From the NCBI GenBank assembly GCA_951230915.1, contig OX579633.1:8158145-8222144 (forward strand): a stretch of DNA of 64,000 nt, given 5' to 3'. The notes below the pieces were generated by a model. The model did no database searches, was not told the DNA's origin, and saw nothing but the letters and a program-made list of their open reading frames with translations. Shown here one piece after another: positions 1-10,163 of the stretch (its first letter is position 1; each line of letters opens with the position of its first letter). Origin of the DNA: Antitrichia curtipendula. Taxonomy: Eukaryota > Streptophyta > Bryopsida > Hypnales > Leucodontaceae. A program made the position numbers and the translations under genes.

Positions 1-1289
1 ATCTCTCTTTGCAAGAAATATTTGAAGTTTTTTATTTTTGTATGCCCATTTTTAAGCAACTTGTTGAATCCTATAATATGATGTTTTTTCTTATTGTGCA
101 GCAAGATTAAGCTTGCTATGGAAGGAGACAAAGCAAAATATAGAAAATGGGCCAGAGATGAAACATATCATTTCAACCATTTTTGCAAGTCTTCAATTGT
201 TATCAACTTATGTTGGAGCCAACTACCTGGTATTTTGTATTTCCGCTTGAAATTTAAATATTTTGATATTATATAGAAGAGGATTCTGACATGCATCAAG
301 CCTAGTCAATTCTAATAAGTCAATTTGCACCAATGTGTGTAGCATTTGGAGGCGAATTGGAAGAGTTAGAGTTTGGCAATTTGTATCTTGGTTTGTGAGG
401 GTCGGGGTGAGGGTAGTGATGCTTTGGATTACAGTGGAATGAGATGCTTGTGAATGCTCATGAATTTTGAGTAAGGAATTTAGTATTAGAGGGTATTTAT
501 AATTTTGAATGCTGAAATTTTATGATAGCTACATAATTATTATTTGGTAATCTTTGTTATTTTTATTGTTAATGAATGCTTTCTAATTCACCTATTTTTT
601 ATTTCTAAATGTTGTTTCCTTCATTTGAAGACAATTTCAAGAGGCTTAAGGAAATAAAGAAGGAGAAAGAGGTACGAGATTGAAGAAAAAGTTATTGAGA
701 TTAAGGGTTTAAGTTTGAATGTAAAAATGGGTAGTGCTTTCCTTTGAGAATTTGAATAAATTTTTTACAACCAATGAAAAATTGGCAAGTTTAATTTCTT
801 ATAGGAATACCGTAGAAACATAATTTCAAAAGTAGTGGAATTACATTGAAAGCAAAATGAGTATGGACCAAAGGTGGTGGCATAATCCAATATACTAGTG
901 CGACATGTGCTGTTACCACATTATAATAAAAGTATAGTAAAAATAATTTATAAAAATTTTAATTTATAAAATATTTGAAATTCAATATCTTTCACACCAT
1001 CAATCAAAACACCAGAAAACAAATCTCATGCACCCTTCTTTGTTGAGGGCTTTTCGATGGTGCCAAAAACGCAACCAAGGACACACCGACACATGGCTCT
1101 AGAGATCTCAATATAACAAACAAAACAAAACAAACAAACAAACTTATAGTATAGATTCTCACAATTGTCATTAGTGATTGAGAAGCACCACCACTTTGCT
1201 TACCATGCAACAAAACCAACAAATTTGTCTATTTGTCCCATTTAGTGTCATGCTACAATAAATTTCAAAGATTGAAGCATTTGTTTTTC
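1..1289. other. Left-edge intergenic sequence, no supported gene
   Basis: AT-rich sequence without a gene I recognise. A short open stretch at 94-276 follows a pyrimidine-rich tract ending in a plausible splice acceptor (cag at about 100-102), so it could be the end of an exon whose start lies outside the window. Its translation (rich in K, F and I) matches no family I know and has no ATG at its beginning. Open frames on the minus strand at 1004-1222 have no homology or codon-use support. Confidence 0.4.
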
Positions 1290-2190
1290 TTCATTTCATT
1301 TGCAGGGATTCCTTGCTTGCAAGATATTTGATGATCTAGCCTTCCCAATAACATTCAATAGCTTTAAGAGAGGTTGCTTTTTTCCTCTCCAAAGTCTTCA
1401 TCTACAAAATTCATCCACACATCAAAAATGCACGCTTTGGAACATGAATAGTAATTGTTCATTTACAATGTGCTCCATTTCTTTTGATAATTCTAGGATC
1501 AAACTTAGAAACCAACAAATAATTGTAAAAAAGATGGTTTGCTAAAAGTCCAAAGAATTCATTGAATAATATATCAATGCAATTTAACCATTTGCCACCC
1601 AAAACATATTTTGATGTCTATATGAAAAGAGTGATTCATAGACATTTGTGGAGAAGAGGGGTAGAGACATCATTTTTATATTCAAATCCATTATCCATCA
1701 TGAATCCTCAAAGAGCATGAAATAATTTGAAGATGAGAGCTTAACCGCTCATTGTCAGAATGGATTTTTTTTGTTTGAACTAGGACTTTAGACCTCATTT
1801 AGGCATAGTGGCATAACTTTTTTCAAATAAATTTGAGAAATCAAACTAAATTTCATCTCCAAAAATCCGTTTGAGATTTCAGGTCTCCAATCAAAAGTTA
1901 TAGACATTTTCAAAAATCTTCTCTAGAATTTGTCCATAACTTTTGAATGGAGTCTTGAAATCTCAAACGGATTTTTGGAGATGAAACTTAGTTTGATTTC
2001 TCAAAAAAAATTTGAAAAAAGTTATGCCACTATGCCTAAATGAGGTCTAAAATCCTAGTTTTAACACAAATTTTTACATTTTACTTAACTATGGGCCATT
2101 GGGCTCCTTCTAATTCTAATTTACATATCTCACATTAGGGATAGTTACACCTTCTCTGAAAACAAGATATTGCTGAAGTATGAGCAGCTG
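1290..2190 (+). repeat. Dispersed repeat family R1, copy 1
   Basis: This block is homologous, with many substitutions, to 11090-13400 (same orientation, interrupted by two insertions) and in inverted orientation to about 49050-49620. Shared landmarks in order are: the stretch around 1360-1400, 'gcttaaccgctcattgtcag' near 1740, a large palindrome (1778-2060), and 'aatttacatatctcacat' near 2120. No coding capacity is shared between copies, so this is non-coding repetitive DNA. The true ends are not defined; the limits are where similarity fades by eye. Confidence 0.65.
1778..2060. repeat. Near-perfect palindrome in R1 copy 1
   Basis: The arms AACTAGGACTTTAGACCTCA... and the reverse complement of ...GTCTAAAATCCTAGTT match nearly base for base across about 130 bp each, including the element GGCATAGTGGCATAACTTTT and the inner motif AAATCCGTTTGAGATTT. 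The RNA or single strand would fold into one long hairpin. The same palindrome recurs at 49117-49468 and, disrupted, at 11590-13290. This is a fold-back or MITE-like core; a target duplication around this copy is not clear. Confidence 0.75.
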
Positions 2191-2814
2191 AGCAGAGAAA
2201 CTCAGAGCTAATCACGATACAAAATTGATGAAGAAGGTGTGACCCCCCTTTGTGTCGTTTCAAAGGTTTCACAGAAGAATGGAATCACCTGAACTAAAAA
2301 TACGCAAACCAGCTTATAAAATCGCAAGTGTCGCAAGGAACAAAAGAGGAGTGAAGAGTGCAGGCTTAAACAAGGAGCGTGAGACAGAAACATTCACTTA
2401 CAAAGGCCTCGCCACGCCCATTATTCACCTCCATAGGAGAATAATGACAGGTGTGAAAGTTTTGCAGAAACAATATATTTTGTCAGTGGCCACCCAACCG
2501 TAACCCACCATGCCTCCATTCTTCAGATTTTGGGCGGAGTGCAAAGAAGGTGTGACTACCTCTATTGTTTGTTTTACCTTCTACCACTCCAAATGTACAC
2601 ATACAACTTTTCTTCTCACTCAAAACTCAAAATATAATTTGCCTTGGTATCATTGCAAGCTATTTGTTTGGTTCATTATTTTCAGTGAATAGAATGTTGA
2701 TTTCTTGAAGTTTTCATGTATTGGCACTTACTTTGATTTATTGTACATTGTAAGTTACGCATCAGACTTAACTTCAATTCTTTGACATATTTTGATGCAT
2801 GTATATACAATAAC
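2191..2814. other. No gene seen
   Basis: Open frames at 2252-2503 (plus), 2208-2393 (minus) and 2510-2692 (plus) overlap on opposite strands. None resembles a known protein, and there is no conserved start context or splice structure. Confidence 0.4.
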
Positions 2815-2892
2815 TAATGTGGTCTGGAATATACCACACCATTTCATCCCTTGGATGAATTGATGTGGAATATTTTACATCATTCTAAAGCG
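2815..2892. repeat. Short hairpin repeat, copy 1
   Basis: An imperfect palindrome built on 'tggaatat' and 'atattttacatcatt' arms around 'catccctTGGatg'. A related hairpin occurs at 14325-14400 (GTGGAATATTCCACGCC and its partner), so this is a small dispersed fold-back sequence. Confidence 0.45.
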
Positions 2893-2900
2893 GAGAAGGC

Positions 2901-3102
2901 AGTAGTAGCAATTGCTACAAAATATTATGGTCATTCATAATCCATTAATTTGAAGGGACTACCACACAATGATCCCAAAAAATTCTACACTTTTGTTGTC
3001 TAGTAGTAGCAATTGCTACAAAATATTATGGTCATTCATAATCCATTAATTTGAAGGGACTACCACACAATGATCCCAAAAAATTCTACACTTTTGTTGT
3101 CT
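2901..3102. repeat. Exact 101-bp tandem duplication
   Basis: The unit starting AGTAGTAGCAATTGCTAC at 2901 is repeated from 3002 with no visible difference over 101 bases. Exact identity points to a very recent duplication or an assembly duplication. Confidence 0.9.
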
Positions 3103-3159
3103 TGTACAATCACGTCTACTTCATTTACAAACTACCAATTTGAGCCATTTCAATTTTTA

Positions 3160-3632
3160 TAGCATAGTATAGAACTTTTTTGGAATTTTTGGTCTTGCAT
3201 AATTAACACCCAATTCTTACACAATTCCAATCAAGCATGTCAAATTTCAGTTTCAAAAAAGCAAAATTTTATTTTTGGTGAATTTTTGAAGTCAATTTTC
3301 ATGGTTTTATGTAATATTATATTAAAAACAATTGGTGATGAATTTTTTTAATTTAATTGGATAGATATGTGAGGAACATCCATATGCACATCTTTCCTTC
3401 AACAAGCGTCTCCAAAAAAGTTCCATAATTCCCTCTAGGGAGAATTCAATATGATGTGTCGTGTAACCAAACTTTGTGAAATAGATATCTCTATATTTAA
3501 CTAGGTTGACTTCAAAAATTCATCAAAAATAAAATTTTGCTTTTTTAAAACTGAAATTTGGTATGCTTGATTAGAATTGTGCAAGGATGCAATGATAATT
3601 ATGCTTACCAAAATCTACCAATTATGCTACAC
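3160..3632. repeat. Fold-back element with ~120-bp inverted arms
   Basis: Sequence from about 3160 to 3300 returns in inverted form from about 3505 to 3632. The best-matched parts are AATCAAGCATGTCAAATTTC and its partner, and AAGCAAAATTTTATTTTTG and its partner. Interior and arms are non-coding. Target duplication is not certain. It is a MITE-like or fold-back transposon remnant. Confidence 0.6.
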
Positions 3633-4666
3633 ATTATTAAAAAATATTGAATGCCTCAGATCAGCAATTCCTAAATGAAGTAGCCCTTACTGTACAATAC
3701 AGTGCCCTCTACTGTACAGTACAGTATGGACTGTACTAAGCTTACACCCACTTCACCATGTAAGGTAGCTCAGGTCTCTACCAATGTCCGGGGAGTACCG
3801 GCATTTAGTTACGACCTAGCCGAAATTTTTAGAAGATTTCCGAATGACATAGAAAAGATTGGGATGAGGTACCGGCCCCCCAAATGCAAAATTCGGAAAT
3901 TGACCGGCTAGGATAAAAAACTTGCGGCAATTTGACCGGCTACCACAAAAAAATTTAGGATTTCTACCGTTTCATTATATTTTTTTTAGGCAGGCAGCCG
4001 AGGGAAGTAGGGGTAAGTCGGAATTTTTTGGAAGGGGGGTCTGAAGTCTCAACTCTAGACTTTGGAGTAGTGGAGTTTGAGTTTTTGGGACTTGGGAGCA
4101 TTGCTTGTGGATGAATGTGTGATTGTTGAGTGTTTGAGTGTCTGTCTATCTGAGTCTCAGAGCCATTGGAACTTGGGAGCGATTTTAGCATCTACCTCGT
4201 CCAAGGGATCCCACCACACATCCGAAACTTGAATTCAATTTTCCACTTTCATTCGTGAAATTAGGGTTCAAAAGTTCAATGCATCGCAACCATCAGTCAC
4301 TGCCTTAGTTGCAGTAAGTCTGAAATTAGGGTTCGGTGCTTTAGAAGGACCCAAGGAGGACGATGATGATATACTCCATGATGCCATACTCTTGTGGAAG
4401 AATGAAACAAAATACAAATATCTTTATGCTAAACCGTCTACCTATTTGTCTGATCTAGGTCCTAGCCCAAGCAATGCATCTTCTTCATTTGGAGATGTAC
4501 ATTAGTAGGAGACACAATTGTCTTAGCTTGTTATGACTTATGTGGCATTGTTGTATTTCTTTTCCTATGTGATTTTGATTTTTGTGAATGTGGTTTTCAT
4601 TTTTGTGAATGGTATTTTGTGGGTGTGTTGTACTAATTGTGGCATGTCGTATTAACAAGCCTCTCC

Positions 4667-4702
4667 AAAATGCATGGATCCTTTCTTGGATCCATGCATT
4701 TT
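4667..4702. repeat. Perfect 15-bp inverted repeat (stem-loop)
   Basis: AAAATGCATGGATCC, a six-base spacer TTTCTT, then the exact reverse complement. It could form a stable hairpin. It lies directly upstream of the tRNA-like fold at 4714-4767. Confidence 0.85.
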
Positions 4703-4713
4703 AGGAAGGCTAC

Positions 4714-4767
4714 ATCCTTGGCCCTAAACCGATAGGGGCAATGCCAGGTTCAAATCCTGCCAAGGAT
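4714..4767 (+). ncRNA. tRNA-like sequence lacking a D arm (tRNA relic or SINE head)
   Basis: An 8-bp acceptor-like stem (ATCCTTGG at 4714-4721 with CCAAGGAT at 4760-4767) encloses a CCCTA/TAGGG stem with a six-base loop and a T-arm-like stem-loop. The T-arm includes GGTTCAAATCC, a good match to the RNA polymerase III B box (GGTTCRANTCC). No D arm and no normal A box fit between the acceptor and anticodon-like stems, so it is not a functional standard tRNA. A decayed tRNA gene or a tRNA-derived SINE fragment is the best reading. Confidence 0.4.
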
Positions 4768-5061
4768 TTTGCATTATGTAAATGAACCCCTCTCAAAGCA
4801 AAATAAAACAACTTAAGGAAAATAACAAAAAAAATATAGAACCGACTAGATTTACAAACTTAAGGAAATTTTCCAAATGAAAATAGAGTATGGTGGCAAT
4901 GCCACCGGAAGGAAAACTAAGTTGTAGGAAATGAACCGGGATTTTTTTCCGAATTTCGGCACACTTCCGGACAAATTTGAAGAAATCCGAGGCAGATGAA
5001 GATTTTTAGAAAATCTACCGATTTTCCCACAGAACTTCCCGGACTGTGGTCTCTACCCTTG

Positions 5062-5703
5062 CTAATTGACACAAAGACAAAGTTGTCTGTACGATTTCCA
5101 AGAAGTGTACAAATTAAAATACGTTCACCATCTGCCTGGTAGTTAGCAAAAAATCATACGGTCTACAAAAGCCTATGAAAAAGGCATAACAACCTATAAA
5201 TGGTCCCTTTTAGAGCATGTTACCTTTGATTTGCTCAAAAAGCAAATACAAACACAGAGGTATATTTTGCTTTCTTCAATGTACTAACAATACAATATGA
5301 TGAAAATTGAACATAATTATAGATGAAAACAAATGATGTGAATGTCCAAAGTTAATTAATATAAATTGATTTGTGTTAACTTTGTGTTACTTCCCATTGA
5401 TAGCTTGCTCCTTGTAATATAAGTAAAAATACCCCATTATAGATAGAATGATTGTGCACTATGATGTTGCTATCTAGAAAATGTAGGCAAAAAGATTTAG
5501 TAGTAGTCAAGCAATAAAAAAAACAATATTACAATTGAAAAAATGATTTTTGAACTTCACTTGATTTTCTTTTAAATTTATAGAAGGGTGTTGCTTTGAG
5601 CTTTCCACAAAAGTTCATAGACATGCATGTCAACGTCATAAAAATAGCTATAGAACAACTTCTACCAACCCATGTCCAACTTAATACATGCCCTATCTAA
5701 TCC
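5062..5703. other. No feature seen
   Basis: AT-rich sequence with no credible ORF, RNA fold or repeat that I can tie to another place in the window. Confidence 0.4.
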
Positions 5704-6573
5704 ATAATGACTTCAATACCAATTGCATACTTCTATTTGATTCTAGAATGAACCAATTTGAGCCGATTTGAACCAATTTACATTAATTTGAGTCTAACTT
5801 AACCCCTAAAGAACCGTTTGTCTCCTCGTGGGACAATTTGGGTCCGGGTAGGTTCCTATTGTCTCAATTTGAAGTGAACTTTTTTGAGATTTTTTAAGGT
5901 TGTGTAGTTTTTTGAGAGCTTTGTGGATATATAATTTTTGTTTCATACAGATGCTGGATGAAAAAGTTATGGCACAATAAGCAAGAAATGGAGATTGGAG
6001 GGCAGCCCAAAATAAATTACAAAAAGTCAAAATATTTTTTTTTGAATTTTTCTCCTAGAGTATTATGTTTTTATCTATACGTGAAGATTTGATTCATTCT
6101 ATTTGGACTAGGGATGAGAAAGTTATGGACAATCTTAGTTTTTTGGGCAATTTAAGCATCTTCTTAAAAGAAAAATCTTTTTGACCGACTCTGAATGCTA
6201 ATATCTTCCAATCCGTACGGTCAAATTTGAAGAAATTTTTCCTACATGATCTCAGACAAGTTAAGTACAAGATCCTAAGGTTAAATTCAAAAAAAAAAAA
6301 TTGTTTTCCTTAAGTGAATGCAACAAAAATGGTAGTTTTGAGTGGTTTTTGACAGAAAACACCCTCGGGGCTTTAGGGATTTAAGTGATATGATGACTTC
6401 AATACCAATTGCATACTTCTATTTCTAGAATGAACCATTTTGAACCAATTTGCATTTATTTGAAGCTAACTTAGAGTGATTTGATGACTTCAATACCAAT
6501 TGCATACTTCTATTTCTAGAATGAACCAATTTGAACCAATTTGCATTAATTTGAGGCTAACTCAAATTAATTT
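5704..6573. repeat. Three-copy ~95-bp tandem repeat split by a transposon
   Basis: The unit 'gacttcaataccaattgcat...gaaccaattt...ctaactta' occurs at 5704-5800, about 6385-6478 and 6479-6573. Copy 1 is separated from copy 2 by the TTAA-flanked element at 5799-6384. The junction between copies 2 and 3 shows the unoccupied form of the insertion site. Confidence 0.85.
5799..6384. mobile_element. TTAA-flanked (piggyBac-like) MITE, copy 1
   Basis: TTAA at 5799-5802 and 6381-6384 encloses about 578 bp. The left end is CCCCTAAAGAACC and the right end reads GGGGCTTTAGGGAT, inverted relative to the left. The left half matches 41461 onward ('ccgtttgt...ttgggtccgggtaggtt'). The right end (atggtagttttgagtg, inverted) matches the left ends of the 12251, 15100 and 17158 elements. 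No transposase is encoded; the frame at 5806-6030 (minus) is inside the repeat. The 4-bp TTAA duplication and CCC-type ends are characteristic of piggyBac elements. Confidence 0.8.
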
Positions 6574-6586
6574 GATGATTGTGTAA

Positions 6587-6804
6587 TTAACCCTTAAACG
6601 TCGAGGCGGACGTTAAATGACAAGAGAATCTGTTGTGTAGGACAAAAGTGCAACTATCCATCCTCCAAATTTTGTGGGAAAAGGGAAGATCATCTACAGT
6701 AGTTTGACTTCCAATGAGTGCTTTTGCATTATTTTAATCCTACAATTCACACGGTGTCAAAATAGATGGTTTCCATGGTTATGAGCCCGTCGTTTAAGGG
6801 TTAA
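6587..6804. mobile_element. Small TTAA-flanked MITE
   Basis: TTAA at 6587-6590 and 6801-6804 encloses 210 bp with inverted ends TTAACCCTTAAACGTCG and TTAACCCTTAAACGACG. The interior is non-coding and unrelated by eye to the larger TTAA elements, but the termini are of the same kind. Confidence 0.7.
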
Positions 6805-6984
6805 TGCACAGATTTTGCCCATTCTAGACACATGCGAACTTAATCCTCATTTTGTGCAATCAACTCCCTGAAGCAAGCAACTTTTTCCTTCATTTGTATT
6901 TTGTGTTGTCCAATACAAACAGCCTGGAATGGGTCTTATCCTAGATGTTTGGAACGGGAGTTTGGACTGCGGGTGTTGTGTTCT

Positions 6985-7280
6985 ACAGCAAAGCAAAGCA
7001 AGAGCATGCCCGGTGAGCCTCCAACACCGCGAGCGTTCTAGCACGCACCCGTAGCCACTGTCGCAGTTACAATCCCAGCCACAAGAAAGATGATTCAAAC
7101 AGCACATCACAGATGAAGGTTTAGATGAAAATGAATGACGTGACTGTAAAAAGCCCATAAATTTCTAGTTAACAACATTGAAAAACTTCCAAACAAGTCG
7201 TTAATTCATGTCTAGCAGCTACTGGAGCATGTTGATAGACTCTCTTCGTCATATAAGACCGAAGCAAAGAGCAAGCACCG
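6985..7280 (+). pseudogene. Decayed tandem copy 1 of the GH5 leader/signal-peptide region
   Basis: This aligns with the two following units and with the true start of GH5 gene 1: 'agcaaagcaagagcatgc', 'caacaccgcgagcgttc', then 'gccactgtcgcagttacaat' and 'gatgattca'. About 45 bp that include the start codon are deleted. A unit of about 300 bp repeats toward the gene. Confidence 0.6.
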
Positions 7281-7311
7281 TGACGTGAGGATCCAAGAGC
7301 GCGCATTCCAA

Positions 7312-7446
7312 ATGGCAACGCATTTCACGTCCATGCTCGTCCGATTCGCTTTCTGGCACCTCGTAACCCCTGTCACAATTGCATCTCCAGCTACAAAGAT
7401 GATTCCAATTGAGCATTCCAGATGGAAATTGGATGAAAATGAATGA
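7312..7446 (+). pseudogene. Tandem copy 2 of the GH5 first-exon start, 44-codon open frame
   Basis: ATG at 7312 opens MATHFTSMLVRFAFWHLV and so on, a clear relative of the GH5 gene 1 start MASHFLSTLVRFVLWQLL, and ends at TGA 7444-7446 after 44 codons. The hydrophobic signal-peptide core is kept but no hydrolase domain follows. The preceding leader (GACCGAAGCAAAGAGCAAGC, GTGACGTGAGGATC) is conserved with the other units. It is probably a truncated duplicate, though it could act as an upstream ORF if transcription starts here. Confidence 0.65.
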
Positions 7447-7612
7447 GAGAAAAGTGCTGATTTATTCTTTAGGTAACAACCAAAAGTTTCCAGACAAGTA
7501 GCTCATAATTCATGTCCAACAGTTAGCTTTCGCTTTGTTCCAATCGATCCATCATGTAAAGCAAAGCAAGAGCATGCATGCACTGTGACGTGAGGATCAA
7601 AGAACGACTCAT

Positions 7613-7705
7613 ATGCCGACGCATTTCCTGTCCATTCTGGTGCGATTAGCGTTCTGGAAGCTGGTAATTAACCACCGTTGCACTTCCATCTCCATCTCAG
7701 AATAA
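7613..7705 (+). pseudogene. Tandem copy 3 of the GH5 first-exon start, 30-codon open frame
   Basis: ATG at 7613 opens MPTHFLSILVRLAFWKLV, again paralogous to the signal peptide of GH5 gene 1. A small length change shifts the frame, which ends at TAA 7703-7705. The leader carries the same GCAAAGCAAGAGCATGC and GTGACGTGAGGATCAAAGA elements. It lies 209 bp upstream of the real start codon at 7822. Confidence 0.65.
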
Positions 7706-7821
7706 TTCTAGCGGTTAGCTTTTGTGTTTTTTACAATTGTTAGATTCTCTCCGTACGTCACAGAAACCAAAGCAAAGACCTTGTACCGTGCTGTGAGCAT
7801 CAAACACCGCGAGCCTTCCAA

Positions 7822-9503
7822 ATGGCGAGTCATTTCCTGTCCACGCTCGTCCGATTCGTGCTCTGGCAGCTGCTGACCACCGTTGCAGTTCCAGCTCTAG
7901 CATTCCAGCTTCCCTTGTTCACTAACTCCTCACACATCACCGACACCACCGGCGACCGCGTCAAACTAACCTGCGTTTCCTGGGCCGGCCACCTCGAGGC
8001 CAACATCCCCGAAGGCTTACACCACAACTCCCTCTCCTCCCTCGCCCTCCTCATCAAATCCTCGGGATTCAACTGCGTCCGCCTCACTTCCTCCACCTGG
8101 CTCTGGACCCGGGACGACAACTCCTCCTTCCCCACCGTCTTCCACCATTTCCAGTCCTTAAATCTCACGTCCGCCATCGCCGGAATCCAACTCTACAACC
8201 CCCACCTCTTACATCAAACTCTCCGCTTCGTGCACGAGAGCGTCGTCACCACTCTCGCCTCACATGACCTTATGGTGATCCTCGACAATCACGTGAGCAA
8301 GCCGCAGTGGTGTTGCGGGGACACCGATGGGAACGGCTTCTGGGGTGACGAGTATTTCAACCCAGAGGAATGGTTGCAAGGACTGACTAGGGTTGCCATG
8401 AGATTCACAGGAGTTTTGCATGTTGTGGGGATGAGCTTGAGGAATGAGCTTCGAGGGCCAAAGCAGAATAGTGGCGACTGGGAACGGTTTGTCACCCAAG
8501 CGACGTCTGTTGTTCATGGTGTGAACCCCAACGTGCTGATTATTGCAGGAGGGTTGAACTACGCCTCGGATTTTTCTTTTTTGGAGATGAGCGATGGTGG
8601 GGATGAGCTTGTTGCACTTGCGCCGGGGAAATTGGTGTACGAGTTTCATTGGTATAAATGGTTTGCGAGGGGGAATGATTTCGATGATGCGAAGGACAAG
8701 GAGGCGTGTGCGAGGGTTGTGGAAGAGGAGGTGCGTGGGAGGGCGCATTCACATCAGAAAGGGAAGGTGAGTTGCTGGATGGGAGAAGCACATAACGTAA
8801 ACATTCTTGAAATTCAAGGGGCGGGGGAGTCTTTTGCTTTGCTTTTTCATGAATGAATTGAGGGTGCTTTCACTGGAGAACATCACTGAATGAATTGCAA
8901 GCTTCAGTGCCAATTGGATTGGGGTTCACTGCATGTAACACGAATAGACAGCATATTCGTGAAACGTGGAAAACTGTTGCTCATTGTAAGGATCCCCCTT
9001 TCACTGTAGAACATCTTGAATGAATGCAAACTTCTACAATATCACTGCAACAGGATTCTATTTGAGTTACAGTGGTGCACAAGATTTTCTCCAGTAAAAG
9101 GAGCCTCCATTCATGGAAAGCAAAGAATCCCCTGCCTTGAAGTTGAAGAATGTTCCGCAGTAGAGTTTAATTTGCTATTTCAACTAGAAATAGGTGATTT
9201 GATTGGAAATTTCTTTGTTTTCAGGTGCCGTATTTTTTGTCGGAGTTTGGGGTGAAGCAAGAGGGGGATCTGAGCTATGGCGATGGAAGATTTTTGGAGT
9301 GTGTGATTGAGTATTTGAAGGAAGAGCAGGAGGCTTGGTCGTTGTGGGCATTGGAAGGGAGCTACTATCTGCGCAATGGGGTGCAAGACTTCGAGGAAAC
9401 TTTTGCCGTGCTGGATGCTGACTGGCATTCGATTCGAAATCCGGAGCTCATTGCGAGGTTGCGCCCCATCCAAGGTAACAGACATTCGGTAGTCATTTTT
9501 TGA
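7822..9503 (+). CDS. Secreted glycoside hydrolase family 5 protein (gene 1, two exons)
   Basis: Exons 7822-8766 and 9225-9503 are joined by a phase-0 GT-AG intron (gtgagt donor, ttttcag acceptor), giving 407 aa. Residues 1-28 form a signal peptide. GH5 landmarks follow in order: GDRVKLTCVSWAGHLE (44-59), GFNCVRLT (82-89), MVILDNHVSKPQWCC (151-165), the acid/base Glu209 in LRNELRGP, VYEFHWYKW (272-280), nucleophile Glu322 in LSEFG at the start of exon 2, and WALEGSYYLRN. It should act on beta-linked glucan or mannan-type polymers in the wall or apoplast; the substrate is not readable. The start is chosen from the signal peptide and from alignment with gene 2. The C-terminal ricin-like domain seen in some plant relatives is absent, unless AAG|GTAACA near 9474 is a further donor. 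Decayed copies of its own 5' end precede it. Confidence 0.88.
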
Positions 9504-10163
9504 CCCCCACGACTCCGTCTCAGTAGTGTTGATGCTCTAAAATTAGTACCCGCTCCTATTGACAAAATGAAAGTGGATTCCAAATGCATCAAAGAATGCG
9601 TTATTTGGATTGACGTGTCACAATCAATATGTAATCTGTTCCTAAGTACGAGATGGGTTTATACTTAGTCCGGTTAACACTCACCAACTTAACTAGGCTT
9701 AGGAACGGAATGAATCGAAACTCAAGGACCAAATCTGCAAATTTTCCTTCGAACAAGAACTCCGAACAAGACGTACTCCAGTGACGTCTCACAACATTCT
9801 TGAAGCCTCTCAATCAAAGGTCTCTTTGCTCTCAAGAATAACGGTTTTGCAAAACCAATCGAATACCACAACCAATCTCAATCCTGAGTTCAAGTATTGC
9901 TTAGCGCGCATCCCGGAAGCTAGCTGGTCGAGCTACGAGGTGGCAATGGATGCTTTTCAAGAGCCTCAAGAATGTGCTACAGCACTAACTGTACGTTGGG
10001 TTTAGGGTTTAAAATGAAATTCGGCATTTTCCTAAGTGTTGGGTTTCGTGTTCTGCAGGGTCTGCGTGAGGAGGACAGTTCATGAGCTTGCATCAATTGT
10101 GAATGAGAATCGTAGACTTACTTCCGAAGACCTACTTCGGCAAGTTTTGAATTGAATAGTAGA
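9504..10163 (+). other. Downstream of GH5 gene 1, possible unassigned exons
   Basis: An open stretch ends at about 9989, where ACT is followed by a gtacgt donor. A ctgcag acceptor then lies at about 10059, after which GGTCTGCGTGAGG reads on to a TGA at 10083-10085. Joined, this would end ...ATALTGLREEDSS. Composition is more gene-like than the repeats beyond 10164. I do not recognise the peptide. It could be the tail of a degraded gene or of an alternative GH5 transcript. Confidence 0.25.

Larger units (their letters stand above)
3771..5061. mobile_element. Putative 1.3-kb DNA transposon with short inverted ends
   Basis: The left end CAGGTCTCTACCAATGTCCG and the reverse complement of the right end (CAAGGGTAGAGACCACAGTC) share ACCA..GTCCGGG(A/G)AGT. 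Both subterminal regions are rich in 'accgg' and 'ttccga' motifs, unlike the flanks. The interior around 4345-4503 reads as an acidic stretch ending in a Ser-rich tail with stop TAG at 4503, possibly the end of a transposase or captured gene. CAGG-type ends would suit hAT elements, but I could not find a convincing 8-bp target duplication. Confidence 0.4.

Noticed and set aside
5799..6384. PIF/Harbinger assignment of the TTAA family
   Set aside because: TTA or TAA duplication would leave asymmetric element tips; the unoccupied site at 17071-17074 fits a 4-bp TTAA duplication best. Not excluded until a transposase is found.
8260..8791. Minus-strand open frames opposite GH5 gene 1
   Set aside because: They are antisense shadows of the GC-rich exon, with no homology; the plus strand carries the conserved GH5 motifs.
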